DNA of 64,000 nt from Rhea pennata (taxonomy: Eukaryota > Chordata > Aves > Rheiformes > Rheidae), in NCBI RefSeq assembly GCF_028389875.1, contig NC_084702.1, forward strand, positions 66,809,582 to 66,873,581, written 5' to 3'. A model generated the notes under the pieces. It was not told where the DNA came from and made no database searches. It saw nothing but the letters and a program-made list of their open reading frames with translations. Numbering within the stretch: the first letter of the stretch is position 1; the number at the start of each line of letters is the position of its first letter. The position numbers and the translations under genes are program-made. Of the stretch, positions 1 through 12,410 are shown piece after piece.

Positions 1-3000
1 AAGAGAATATCCATCTCTGCACGCATAAACAATGCTTTTCCCAACGGGGTATGAGTTTTCAGCATTCTGAAAGAAAAGGAATAGGAGGAATTTTGAATAT
101 ATAATCTAGGAACCACCTGCAGCGTCAAACTCCCTTTGATCCTGGGGAGTCATCTCGGGATGCAGTAGCTTTGGACAGTGTGAAGTATTCAGGTCATTGT
201 ACAATGAACTAGTAGGAGTGTCGGGAATATTGTGGGCAACTCTCGTCATCTAGTGTCAGCAAATATGCTCATAATGGAAAAGTTGCCCCCAAAAGAGCTG
301 GTAGAATGCAAAAGATTCTGGCTAGCTTAACATAGCAAGTGAGGGTTAGAGTTGAGTGTACCTTGTGACAGGGGTCTGACAGTGATATATACCAGAAACA
401 GAACAGCACTCTTCTGCCAGCATATAAACTGACTACAGATACAGCTGTTACTAATTATTAGTGGAATTAAAGCTCTTGAACAGCCTTCCAGTGGGAATAC
501 TGTAGAGTATATGGCTTTCCTAATTCTTAGGAGGGCATGTTATAAACCTATACATGGTTAACGTGATGCGGTTAGTTAGGAGAGCTGGCCTTGAGGACAT
601 AGATCTTTTCTCTTTTTATATCTCCCTCTGTTCTAAGGAGGTCTTATAAAAAATGAGAATATTTCACAAATTGCAGGATTCTACCTTTTGTTTGTGAACT
701 AAGTATATCAGTATATCAGTATGGGAGAGAGCCATTGACTAAAAACGAAGAAGACAAAATTTTGGATCATGCCTCAGGCTCTGTTGTGCAGAGATAACTA
801 ATGGATTTTTAACTAATCCTTATACTTATTTTATTGATCAGGAGGCTCCAGACAGCCTCAAAGCATAGAGAAGGCATAATCCATACCCTGAGAAACTTAG
901 TCTCCCTTCTTAAATAGACCTAGCTTTATAATACAGTCTCACTTCATCATAATTCTACCAGGGAAGAAGAAGATGCAATGGTCACAGGATGGAAACTAAA
1001 CATGGATACTAAACATATCAAGAGAAATATACAATTTCAAGTGAATCTCTATATCAACTTCAGCTATGACACTGCAGACAATAAAATAGTAGAAATAACT
1101 TACTCGAACAAATCCGTTTTCCAAGACAGGAGGAGGTGAACAGAATTCTGTAGGACTTATGGATACATCAAAGCAATGTGGTTCAATCAAGCTATAAAGC
1201 AGACAAAAGTGCTACTAATTTTGAATTTGTTTAATCATTCTTCCTTCCAAAATAGTATGCCTCTCAATAAAGTTCATTTTCAAGACCATTTTACATGTGC
1301 CATTTACATCATAATTATATTTAAATCGGGCACCACTAAGATATTTGAAAAAGAGAGTATTAAATAGAATTGTGTCAAGTTTACTGACTTTTATCCTATT
1401 CTCTAGTTTATGTCAGATTCAGTTCATGGGTTTCATTTTGTTTCAACTTAAATATGAAAGCAGGAGGGTCATTCAGTGACATTCTCCTGCAAAAATCTGT
1501 GCATTCTTTTGAATTAGATTTTTAAATCTTCCTGTATTTGTGCTCCAAATGTTTCTTTTCTGCTTACCGAAAATGTTGCAACTCATCTTCACAAGGTCTG
1601 CTTTCATGCTGTTCTCCTATGCATGCCTTCCCACCACCTTGTGGTGAGGGGTTGTTGCAGGTTCGACTCCTTGATTTCCTTCCTCCCGAACAAGGACTCC
1701 AGGAAGACCAGCAGCTCCAGTGTCCATCAACAACACCTATGTAACATTTGAGACCACTTCACATTAAAGATTTTTGTTCTAAAAATGGTAAGTATTATTC
1801 AAAGCTAATTCAAAAATAATGACCTTACAGAAAATTCCAAATCGTCTTGATCTCTGTTCCCCTATCCATCCTGCCCAGGCTCGTAAAGACACCTCTAAGT
1901 TTCTTTTTGATTTCACCAGGGCTTTGGCTTCTGGACAACTGCGTAAGTGTTAGTAATACGGGTTTAGCTGATCTGCAGTTCAACCAATCAATTCCTTTTC
2001 CTTAATTTTGTGTTGAAGGGGACACCATGTGTGACTTGCATATTTGAAGAGAATTTGCAGTTTCTTCTGGCTTGAGGATTACATATATAGCAATTTCCCA
2101 GTTCAAAATTTGGCTGACTTCCTTCCTGGACTGATATGCAGCAAGTTAGTGGCATCAGAACTTAACTGTGAGAGTGTATGCATCCTAGTTTGTCAACAGT
2201 GACTTTGGCCCACTAATATGCAGTCCTGGATGGACAGGATGCAATCCTGTCTAACATGCTCTAGGTGACCCTGCTTGAGCAGGGAGGTTGGACTAGATGA
2301 TCTCCAGAGGTGCCTTCCAACCTTACCGATTCTGTGATACGTGAAATTTCCCTGCTTGCGGGTGGATAGGGACAGAATCACTTGTGAGACTAAAGAACAC
2401 CTATTCTTTTAGAGTATATATTTATTTATGGAGAGCTGCACTATGAGTGGTTAGTATTACCCACTGTATTTCACAATAATTATTAAAAAAATTATACAAA
2501 CAGTGCTTAGTAAAGTACTTTTATGCATGCTAACATCAGCTGCTCATTCAGTCTGTGCAGCAGGATAAACAGACTCTGGAAACAGGAAAGTGCACTTGCC
2601 ACTTTTAAACTCTCACAAGCTTAAACAAGTGCTGACCTGGCTGATCTTGCACGAGACTTCCCAGTTCACAAGCTGCTCCGAAGGTGTAAGGCTTGCAGTA
2701 ACACGTGCACTGAGTTCCCTCCACAGCTGCCTCGCCACCATTCTGGCAAGGACGACATTTGCAGGGATCGTTTTCAGCCATATATTCTTCAATGGCTTGT
2801 TTTAGGTAATGCTTTTTGACTGAGGAACAGGGCACTTCCTTTACAAGCTCATACAATGGTGTTAGCTACACATAGAAGAAGAAGAATTTACATTAAAAGC
2901 TCTATTAAGGATGGAACAGTATATCAGCACATTTTGTCATGTAAGATAGTTTGAGATTTATGTTCTTGAACTCGAGTCTTGAAAGATGCCCTAACTAGTT

Positions 3001-6000
3001 TGTTAGCTAACTAACTCAAATCTTATGTTAGTTTTTAACGTTAGCTTTCTTCTGCAAAGTCAGGTCGATTTAACAATATTTCTTAAAGTTGCTGGCTGCT
3101 TAGTTGTATTGAAACACAGGTGAGAGAAGAGATTACAGATGAGATTAAAGTGTACCATAACACAGTCCACCAACGTACAATAACCTGTCATCACCAGCGT
3201 ATTCCCAGTCTAAAAAAGCTAGACATTTACAGAAGCTACTATGTCATTTCATTAAGCAGTAATTAAAGACAGCAATAAGCAAAAATATTTTGCCTTCCCA
3301 TGGCAGATTTTATGTCTTATTTTCTCACATTTAATTGAAAACAACTCCCTGGTGGAATTTTACTGCTTTTTACGGAAGTATAGCATATGCTTCAGCATTT
3401 AAGCAGTTCCCAAAGGGGACTTAGATAAAGTCGCGGTGAAAGCTCTTGTGCCAACTCTCAGGTGTCTGGCTTCCAGGATCTCCAGTTATGTCAAACTTCA
3501 CACACAGAGAAAAGGAGAGGTATAAAAGGGATACGTAAAGGTCAGCAAGCTGAGTGGAAGCCACACAGACTTGCCAATATGTAATTCAGAAAATGGGCTA
3601 TTTGAAAAGTTGCCTCTCTCCAAGGCTAAACTGGCCCTCTGTTCTTAGGCAGAACTCCACTAAAATCACCAAGAGCTTGTAAGACTTGCTGGTATCTATC
3701 AGTCAGAGGTTACATTTGTGATACAGCTATTCACTTCCTAGAATTTTCTTCCTATGAAATCTTTTTACTTTTATAAAGCAATTTAAATAAAAAATGATTG
3801 CTGACTACAGCCTGATTAATCACCCTCTATAATTTAATCACTTATCCTCTAGAGGTAATGACATCTGCTCATTTCTGCTTTAGGAAAATAGCCTTACCTT
3901 TTGTTTAATTACTCTGGGATAGTTTGTCACTGATCTGGCCCAAAACGAATATCTCTGACTGTTCCCAGCAGGATTATTCAGCTCTAGATAACTAAGACCA
4001 GCAACAGCACCTGGGCTTCCTCCTTCTATATAAGGATCTCCTTTAATCTTATTGCCACTACTTCCTGTAGATTCAGGATGAGAAATACAGAAAATAGGAG
4101 CATTGGTATATTTACAAATGGGAATAGAAATAATACATGCAAAAACTATACTAGCAAGTAGTGAAAGGACTCATCAGTGCAGAATGCAATTATGAGATCA
4201 CTGTGTCCTCAGTAGTAAGACTGTGTCAAATCCTGCAGCAGTATTTCCTAAAAGAGAAAAATACTGGTTTGGGATAAAAATGCAATGTAGAAAAGATGCA
4301 GAGTTGCATGCAGCCAAAAATGCTCCAACAGCTGCAAAATGGGCTGTAGTAACTAAGTCGGTGGGCATCTGTAGAACCATTTATTCCTTTCTGCTACACA
4401 AACTAACTGCACAAACAGATCAACACCCAAATTTGCTTATGACATACAGCTCCATAAAGGTCCTGTTTAAGAAGGCCCTGGATACAGTGATGAAAAGGGG
4501 TTCTACAGTCTCAGAGATCAATCATGCATGCTTGCATCAAGAGGTCCCACATGTACAGCACATAAGCAATATCCAGTTTTCCAGCCGTGTCGGTATCTGG
4601 AAAAGTATTATTGGGAAAGCAATAGCACTGCTTGGGCCTTGGGGAGCTTTTTAAACTGGGCACTTGGTGTCTGGGTTCTGTGTGTTAAAACAGAGTTCAG
4701 AAAAGCTATCAACACCTGCTTCAACATTTTGACAGCTATTTATGAAGAAATGAAAGCTGGATACATGGTACCTGTGCAAGTTACTCCTGAACATTTACCT
4801 GAAGAAGTCTGTAGTAGTTCATCCAGTTTGGAGCATTCTGTTTTCTTCTTCTTTATAATGAATGCATTCCAGCCTGACGTGGTGCACTTGTACATGTCTG
4901 TTATGCTCAGACCTGCAGAAAATAGATCCAGTACTGCACATATTGAAAATAAGTGTGTATTTTGAATTAATTTCTCAGTTTCCCATTGACTTGAAAAGTG
5001 TTTTAGAAAGAGAACCACCACATTTTCTGCTTAAGTTAGGAGGCAGCTAAAAAGCACGTTCTGGAGGGAGGTGTACCTGATGCTAAGGCCTGCAGATGGA
5101 GGCTGAGACAGAAGCTGTATCTGGCAAAAGATTGTTGTTCCTTTCATCCCTTTTCTCGGCAATCCCTAACCCTACAGCACTGCTCACCACTGAGTATTAT
5201 CCCATCACTTTGATGCTTGCTTCATCTGTGATTTATTCTGCTCTTTACTGTTTTACACAACCTCCATCTCCAAGTAACTTTTAAACTTTAAGGTTATGTG
5301 ACATTCAAACTGGCATTAGAATTCAAGTTCAGCCTGATGAGGTCCTGAACCACCTATCAGACTCTCTTATTTGATTTTACATATTGCCATGGAGAACATG
5401 CAAGGAAACATCTATCTTTGTTTTTTCACTTTGTTTCTTGTAATAAATGCTCTAGTACTCTACCTTCTGCTTTCATTTTGTCAGTATCCATTTTAAAAAT
5501 AACTTTGTAATGTCCTCCCAGAGATCCAGAGTGTAAGAAATGAGTCCCAAAATGTTCAATAAATCTTCGGTAGATGTTGTAATCATACACAACAGGGAGG
5601 TTGGCAAGTTCTTTCCAGAATGGCTCCGCAAGAAGTAGAAAGTCTGGGCGGTTGTTAATAAACTGAGCAACTTCCACACTGTTCTCAATAACCATCAGCT
5701 GCTGACTCTGATGGGAGGAAAAGAAATCAGTCACGCGGCTGTTTTGCTACCAGCCAGATGACATACGTGTTATATTAGCTAACGACCAACAGCTCTACAG
5801 AGTTATTAGTTGTGTCTAAGCAACTCAGTGAACATGAAAAAAAGTATTCTGAAGATAGGAAGTATGTTTTGGCCTTTTATTTGTAATTGCTGCATCATTT
5901 TTCTTTTTCCTCCTGTGTATCAGAAAATTAGCATAAGGACAAATGAATAATAAAAGTATCACTGTTCACTAATATCACTGTATCATTAATCCTGGTTTCC

Positions 6001-9000
6001 AGCACTGGTAACATGGCTGTAGAGGGTTAACATGCTTGTTGAAAGCAAATTGGAGGAACTGCAGAAGTTTTCTTTGCCCCCTGATTTCTGCAGAGGAGCC
6101 TTTCTTTGTTAAGGTGCTCTAGCCTTTTGAGGAGGATGCTGAGTTTTAAGACCCTCTATGCCTACTCGAGAATGGTCACCAAGCAGCTTCTCAATGCTGC
6201 TTTTGAACTTTTTTGTGACAAATCTCAATATACATCTTTGCTAGTGTGGTAACACGGGCTTGTCTTCTGTCAGCTTGGAGAATATCAAATACATGTTTTT
6301 TACTTGCTTTTGTTTACTCTAAGAAAAAAGTTTTACCTTTTATCTCTTAACTGATAATTATTCTCAAATTATTCATGTAACCCTTGTTTACAAATAAGTC
6401 AAGGTCAAAGCATAAGCACTGTGGCTTACTGGCTGCATAAAATACTGGCTATCTTTCTTGCTTTCCTACTAGTGGAAAATGAAATAATTTGTGATTAATT
6501 TTATTTTATAGAATTCTTTCACTCCAAGATACTGACAAGGGTATTATTAAAAAGTGCATTAAACTGTTAGAAGAAAATGGGAAAATTTAAACAATTATCA
6601 GAAGACATTGATGTTTTTCTTTCTCAAATAGGGGAAAAACAGCTAGCAAATAAATAAATTACTATTAAATAGGTGAAATGGAAAAAGCAACAATAGCAGC
6701 AAACCCAGCTTAACTGTTAAGTCAGACCAGCAAAGTCTTTCTTATATGGACTTTGTGCCAAAAATATATAGATAAAATAAATATTTGTGTCTCACTATAA
6801 AAGTACAACAAAAAATAATAACTATAACCTTTATGCAAAATACTAAGCCATAGTGACACTTTATACATACCTTTTGACTGTTTTGCAAATTTTTCTTCTG
6901 TGAAAAGCTGTGTCCATGGTTTGATTTTTCAAACCTCTCTGTGTGCTTCATGTAAGACCAGCTACTGTTGAAAAACTCGTAACTAAAATCATTCTGAATT
7001 TTAACCTAGAAAATGATAGATACAATTCTATACAAAGAGCTTTAAGAAGGATGTTAATAACACGGAGCAGAGCAAATACTTCCCGATGTAGAAAGTTTTA
7101 TGGTCTCTTCAGGTTGAATCCATTTCAGATGATGCATAAACTATAAAAGAAGTGAGCACTGGAAGAATCAATTTTCTGAAAGGAGTATTACTTGTGCATA
7201 TATATATATGTGTGTGTATACATATATGTATGTATATGTATATAAAGTAAAGTAATATGATGTTTTAAGGATTGTTTAGTATGCTTTTGATAATGAAGAG
7301 AAGAACCAAATTTATTAGGCATATAACTTGAAATAGGATATAGATATGTAATTTCTCTCTGGAAGGTGTCCATGAAGCACCCCAAAGCCATGGGCACAAA
7401 GCATTTCTTAGGGTGATGCAGGTTGCTATTTATGCTAAGGAGATGGCTTGACATTCAGTCTTACTGTGAGAGAAATAGGAATGACATCCAGGAAATGATG
7501 ATTCTTTTCCCTTCCTTTATAGCAACATACTGACCAGTTAGTATTTTAAAATAATAAATAAAATGCCATGTTCTGGAGATGGACTAACACAACTTTTTTA
7601 GCATGTAGTGGCATATGGCCCTCAACACTGCTGTTGCCCTGAAGCTCTTTGCTACTGTTGTTTGTTTGATAGGTGTTCAGGAGACAGCTATGTCAGCGGC
7701 CAGGGATCCTTCTCTCAATTCATGGTGGAAGAGCTGCAAGAGGAACTAACAAACTGGAGATGGTACAGGCTTTATTCGTCTATGTTTAAGGAAAGGACTG
7801 TTTAAGGACCTTACCTGTTTCGCATCATTATACCTGTTTTAATCAAGACTCTAAAGATAAAAGATGTGGTTAATGGGAACATACTTGGAATGTATAAGCG
7901 AGAACGCTTTCACTCAGCCTGTAGTATTCTCTTCCATCACCGCTAAACACCTTTCTGCACTGTCCTCCAAAGCTCCTCGTATGAATCACTCTTCCCTTAG
8001 TCTCACCAGTAATGGCATCAAAGCTATGGGAAGCAAAACATGAAACGTCATTAAGACACTCAGCTAGCAGACTCTCTAACAGGAGCTAAAAATTGCAAAA
8101 CCATTATATCCACTGATAGACCCTCATACCTGCAGAATTGTGCTTCACATAACGTCAGAATATGGAAAGCGAAACATCAGAATATTGAAAGCAAAATGTT
8201 GCCCTTAATTTTTCAACAAAAACAAGCACATACCAATACCTGTTTACATTAAGTCATTCATATCTACTGCAACAGATGTTATTACACTTTATTCTTCTAG
8301 CAATTAATCTAACACAGAAATAACAGGGCGTCCCTTACCAAAATGTTTTTGTATTATATTTGAACTATATGACATTCCAAATAATATGACTATGCTAAAA
8401 AAACTTGAATATTTTGCGAGGCTGCAGATGAGATGTAAACAGAAATCTATATGGATTCAATGCAACAATAAACAAAAGGAAACAGAATTGCTGCTATGTA
8501 TTTTTAAACTTTTTTTCCTACTGATGATTATATGTTATTGGTTTACATATCACATTTAGAGAAATGTATTAAACATCAGGAATGAAAGATAGAAAGCTTT
8601 ATTTTATGCTTCAAATCAAAAGGCCAAATTCACAGCCACATACTGGCAGCATTGAGCCACTGATATGAAGGAGACAGTTGTACCAACTAGCCGGGTGGCA
8701 TTGGTGAAGGGGTAAAAGGCAACCTCAGCAAAAATAAAAAAACAAAGAAAGTGCAGAAAGTCAAAAAGTACAAAAATTTGCTTCCCCCCTCCCCCAATCT
8801 GCAGCCTTTCAACTCAGTTACACATAGCTGAAGCGAGATTGTTTCCCACAAAGACTTTATAGTACTGCTGACATCAGTGTAGTACAGTTACATACCGTTA
8901 CAATGGAAAAGCAGTTTTAATTGGCCATTCTCTGTGCATATATATTGCTGCCTTCTGTTAGGTGCACCTTTGCATCATAAGCCATTTTTATAGTTCAGTT

Positions 9001-12000
9001 GCATGTTAAAGGGCATCTTTAGATTATCATAAAACCTAGATCTACTCTTATTAAAGCTAATTTTCATTTAGGGTAGGTAACTAAGGAGCTATTCTTTGGA
9101 TAAGAATGTGCTAACATCTGGAGATTAAAATTATTCTTTTGCATTTGAGCAGTGGATCAGAAGCCCAGGAAGTATATCTACACATACAGCGGTCACAAGC
9201 GCAACAAAAATGTAAACTTATTTAGCACCAGCACTAATGAGCTTTGCATAGAACATTACCCTGTTCCTGTAAGTTCTGAATTTGGAGGTGTTTTATCATT
9301 ATCACACACAGTCCTCTTCTCTTCACATCGATCTTCATCAGCACCATCTTCCTCACAATCCTGATCTCCATTGCACACAAGAGATCTGCTAATGCACTGA
9401 CCTAGATCAAAACATAGAGGCACAGGGAAAGGAGAATTGTTTGTCCATTTAAAAATAAATCACCTAGTTTTTTTAAAAAAAGTCTCAGTTACTCCACATT
9501 AATTAGCTCATTCAATTGCAGTGTCTGTGCCCAGAAGGGCTTGTAAAACAACAGTAGATGTAAACATAAACAGTGTGTATTACACTTGAGGAAACCCAGC
9601 CATTGAAGACTTACTTATAATACATTAATAAACCAGTTGACTTATAAATTTATTTCCTGTTTCACCTAAATTTTCATCCTTTGACTGTATCCTGTATGAT
9701 TCTGATTGTCTATCTGATAGCACCAAAACATGTTTATCCTATTGTTCTCTGATAAACTTCTACTTGCTGAGGCAATGTGCTCTTTTGAGATGGTAACAGA
9801 AGCTGTTCAGATCCTAGCGGTGTTTTAGAGACCTTAGTTTTCATAATGTAAGTGGTTTCCAAGATGTTTGGAAACATATATCCTAAAATACAGCTTTGGA
9901 AAATCACATCTAAAGCTGCATTCTTTAATTACTCTCTCAAAATGAAAAAAAAAATGTAATCTGGGGCAAATTAGTGAGGCAGAATGATTTAGGGAGACTC
10001 ACAAACTACAGTATATAATTTTCAAAACTTTAGAATACCCCAGATGAAATTAAAAACATGCAAAGGCAAGGCTGAACAAAAGGAAACTTTCTGCTGAATC
10101 AAATGTATTTGTAGGTCAAAGGTTCTAGGAAGCAACTGCCCATTGACTAAACTTCAAGAATCACAAGGTCTTCTTAATTTTAAGGACTAGAAAATGATGA
10201 TAAAAGTCTTGATGATACCTGAAAAACACCTGAACCGATCATCACAGCCATCCTCTGTTGGGCATCCCCGCGCAGGAGTGCACTGTCTTGTTTCAAAGGC
10301 ATCCCCAAAACAGGGATTTCCCCCAAACTGGCCATAAACTGCTACTGTCCGTCTCCGAATCTGAATGCAAATCAAAGGAAACCATAAAAAATCCAAATGC
10401 AAAGCAGAAATAGCTTCAAGATACTGCTACTACTCTTCTCCTGTAAGGAGATGAAACATTTGCTGATTTTCTTCTGAGGACAGCCACACTTCGTACTACC
10501 ACAACAGGGCAACAAACTCATAGTTTAATAGAAAGATAGCTTACATCTATGGTAAGCTTACATCTTACATTTAGCCTGAGCCCTGAACTTGGATGTTTTG
10601 TTGCAAAGTCTGCTCTGAAACCAGAAGGAAGCTGCTGACAGATTTCTATTTTGTTTTATATTTTTAATAGCACCAATCATGCTTGATATGAATTTGCTAA
10701 AATCTTTCAATATAAACAATATCCCAACAGAAAATGTTAGCAGCCAGCATTAAATGAGCTACTTTTTGTTTCTAAAAAGATTCAAGTGCATTCTTAGTTC
10801 AGATCTTTAATTTGGATTAATTCCTTCTGAATTCATGCAACATCAATTGAAACAAGATGGAAAGTCAAAAGCAAAAGTGACTTCAACATGAATAGAGTTA
10901 CACTGTAAAAATCATCATCTTGTTTTTATTGGGGATAATATTTTGCAACAAAGCTTTCTCTTCTTGGCACATTACTCCTTTAATGAAAAATCAGTGGAGA
11001 TGGTACAAACCAATCAGTGGCAGCTGAGGAATTGTCTCAGTTTACCAAACAGTTTGGTAGAGCTTTTTGGAACTATCACCAAAATAAAAACTAAACTAAT
11101 TGTTTCATAACATGAATATCATAGCTTTGAAAGGGATATAGAGAGGGAAGGGTGGAGGGTTTCCCTTCTCTAGAGCCTGGCAACCTGCTCACTCTGCTGA
11201 CAGAGGCACTTCAAGTGCTTCTGCTTATCCTTTTTCTTCATTTCCTCCTCAGCCCAGGAAGAGCTCTTGTGATTTTTTTATATCGAACACTATGCTGCTG
11301 TAGATACAAAATCATCCAATTTGAGGTTTTTTAAAAGACATAGTGGCTCCTTAATTACTGGAATATGTTTGTGAATCACGATTGCAGAAAAAGTGTGTCT
11401 GTCTATACCTGTTTTTTAGTACAGCCATCACACTCGGACCAAGGGCCAAAAGAATTCCAGCGGCAGTGGACTGGATTGGAGGGGCTGCTCCAGCAGTATT
11501 TTTTGCATTATTAAAAAAAGAAAAGGGGAAAATTGTCAGGGATCTCCATCCATGACCATTAGTGCAAAGCTTTCTGAAACAGCAAAGCTAACCTTCGATA
11601 AAAACACAGTGCTTGGTCAGACGCCCTCTGAAACCACTGGGATTTGCTTTTCAAGTGCGAAAAGAAAGAGCTCAGTTCCTAGCTGGGCTTCCTAGTCACT
11701 GAACAACAGAAGAAACCAGGCACATCCACCCCATCCTGACGGTCCGGAGGTGGTTATCAGAGCCTGTGTACACCACGGTGCGTGCAAGAGACCGTCGCAC
11801 ACAGTGAGTTTGCAAATGGGAGGCACTCGGGCCATCGCGGGGACCGGGGCCAGCGGGGGGTAATCTAGGCTGCGCTCGCTTTGCAGCGCGCGTTGCAAGT
11901 GTGCGTCACCGCGGCTCCCGCTCCGCCGCCTCAAACGTATCTGAGGAGTCCTTTAAGCCCTGCCCCATGCCATGCACCAGGAGAGGTTGTCTGTTAAACT

Positions 12001-12410
12001 ATATGTGCTTAGTCTTCAGTATATCGTTTTCTGAAGAAATAATCACCTGGAAAAAACAGGACTAAAACCTGAAACTTCCAGCAAGAGAAAAATCCCCAGC
12101 ACCTGTAAAAGAGAAGCAAAAACTTACTTTGCTTTTCTGCTTTTTCCTTTAGGTTGTGCAGCTGTTCTAACTTTCTGTAATCTTTACACTAGGGCACTTA
12201 ACAAATAAAGGACAAGAGGTTAGGCTAAAAAGGTCTAATTCCTCAGCTTCTCTCTGCAAGCTCTTGGGGTTTAGTTTTCTTCTTTCTTGCAATACCGCCT
12301 AATTACATTTTCAGACAAGTATTTCTCTCTATAAATAAATTAATATTTCATCGCACTCGGTGTATTTACTTCATCAGTACAATTTAAGTAAGCAATTGTC
12401 TTACCTTCAT
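1..12410 (-). CDS. C7: Complement component C7 (partial; C-terminal part lies outside the window)
   Basis: C7 is a secreted plasma protein that joins C5b-6 and starts membrane insertion of the membrane attack complex. Exons read on the minus strand: 12405-12410, 12047-12102, 11409-11484, 10219-10360, 9260-9401, 7885-8023, 6871-7005, 5464-5707, 4799-4912, 3898-4064, 2637-2865, 1568-1736, 1104-1191 and 1-66 (continuing outside). All junctions are GT-AG and phases agree, giving 591 open codons. Order: signal peptide (1 to about 20), thrombospondin type 1 (about 27-80), LDL-receptor class A (about 83-118, CNGDQDC and DEDRC), MACPF (about 122-455, signature [14 protein letters not shown]), EGF-like (CRPCQNGG), second thrombospondin repeat with C-mannosylation-type WSCWSSW, first Sushi module. 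Domain order and exon sequence match C7 rather than C6 (which has two N-terminal TSP repeats) or C8/C9. The second Sushi and factor I-like modules are missing only because the window ends. Confidence 0.95.
2215..2340 (+). mobile_element. CR1 LINE, 3' end fragment
   Basis: About 125 bases match the avian CR1 3' end: 'CTGCTTGAGCAGGGAGG', 'TTGGACTAGATGATCTCC' and a terminal 'ATTCTGTGAT'. It is 5'-truncated, as most CR1 copies are, and lies in the C7 intron between the EGF-like exon and the second thrombospondin exon, antisense to C7. Divergence looks low, so it is fairly young for a CR1. Confidence 0.85.
7197..7245. repeat. TA/TG/TATG microsatellite
   Basis: Alternating TA, TG and TATG units within a C7 intron, just upstream (in C7 orientation) of the exon at 6871-7005. 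It is an ordinary alternating purine-pyrimidine tract. Confidence 0.8.
12047..12410 (-). other. C7: C7 start codon and signal-peptide exons
   Basis: The C7 start is split over tiny exons. ATGAAG at 12405-12410 is followed at once by a good donor (GTAAGA). The acceptor after 'CTCTTTTACAG' opens exon 12047-12102, which continues with V-L-G-I-F-L-L-L and ends at donor GTGATT. It joins in phase to 11409-11484, which begins the mature protein (S-P-S-N-P-V-H-C). The resulting leader [10 protein letters not shown] resembles the mammalian C7 leader beginning MKV and has a normal hydrophobic core. I saw no TATA box or CpG island immediately upstream, which fits a tissue-regulated (liver) gene. The transcription start is not defined. 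Confidence 0.8.

Noticed and set aside
4223..4965. Two overlapping plus-strand frames of 143 and 145 codons within C7.
   Set aside because: They lie antisense to a C7 intron and the exon at 4799-4912, have no family resemblance, and the exon on the other strand is well supported.
11692..11934. GC-rich 80-codon minus-strand frame upstream of the C7 exon at 11409-11484, considered as the C7 first exon.
   Set aside because: It has no signal peptide in the right phase. The exons at 12405-12410 and 12047-12102 give a proper leader and correct phases, so this is intron sequence.
1..12410. Assignment of the minus-strand gene to C6, which has the same MACPF core.
   Set aside because: Only one thrombospondin repeat precedes the LDL-receptor module, and the sequence matches C7 exon by exon. 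The position next to RPL37 also fits C7.
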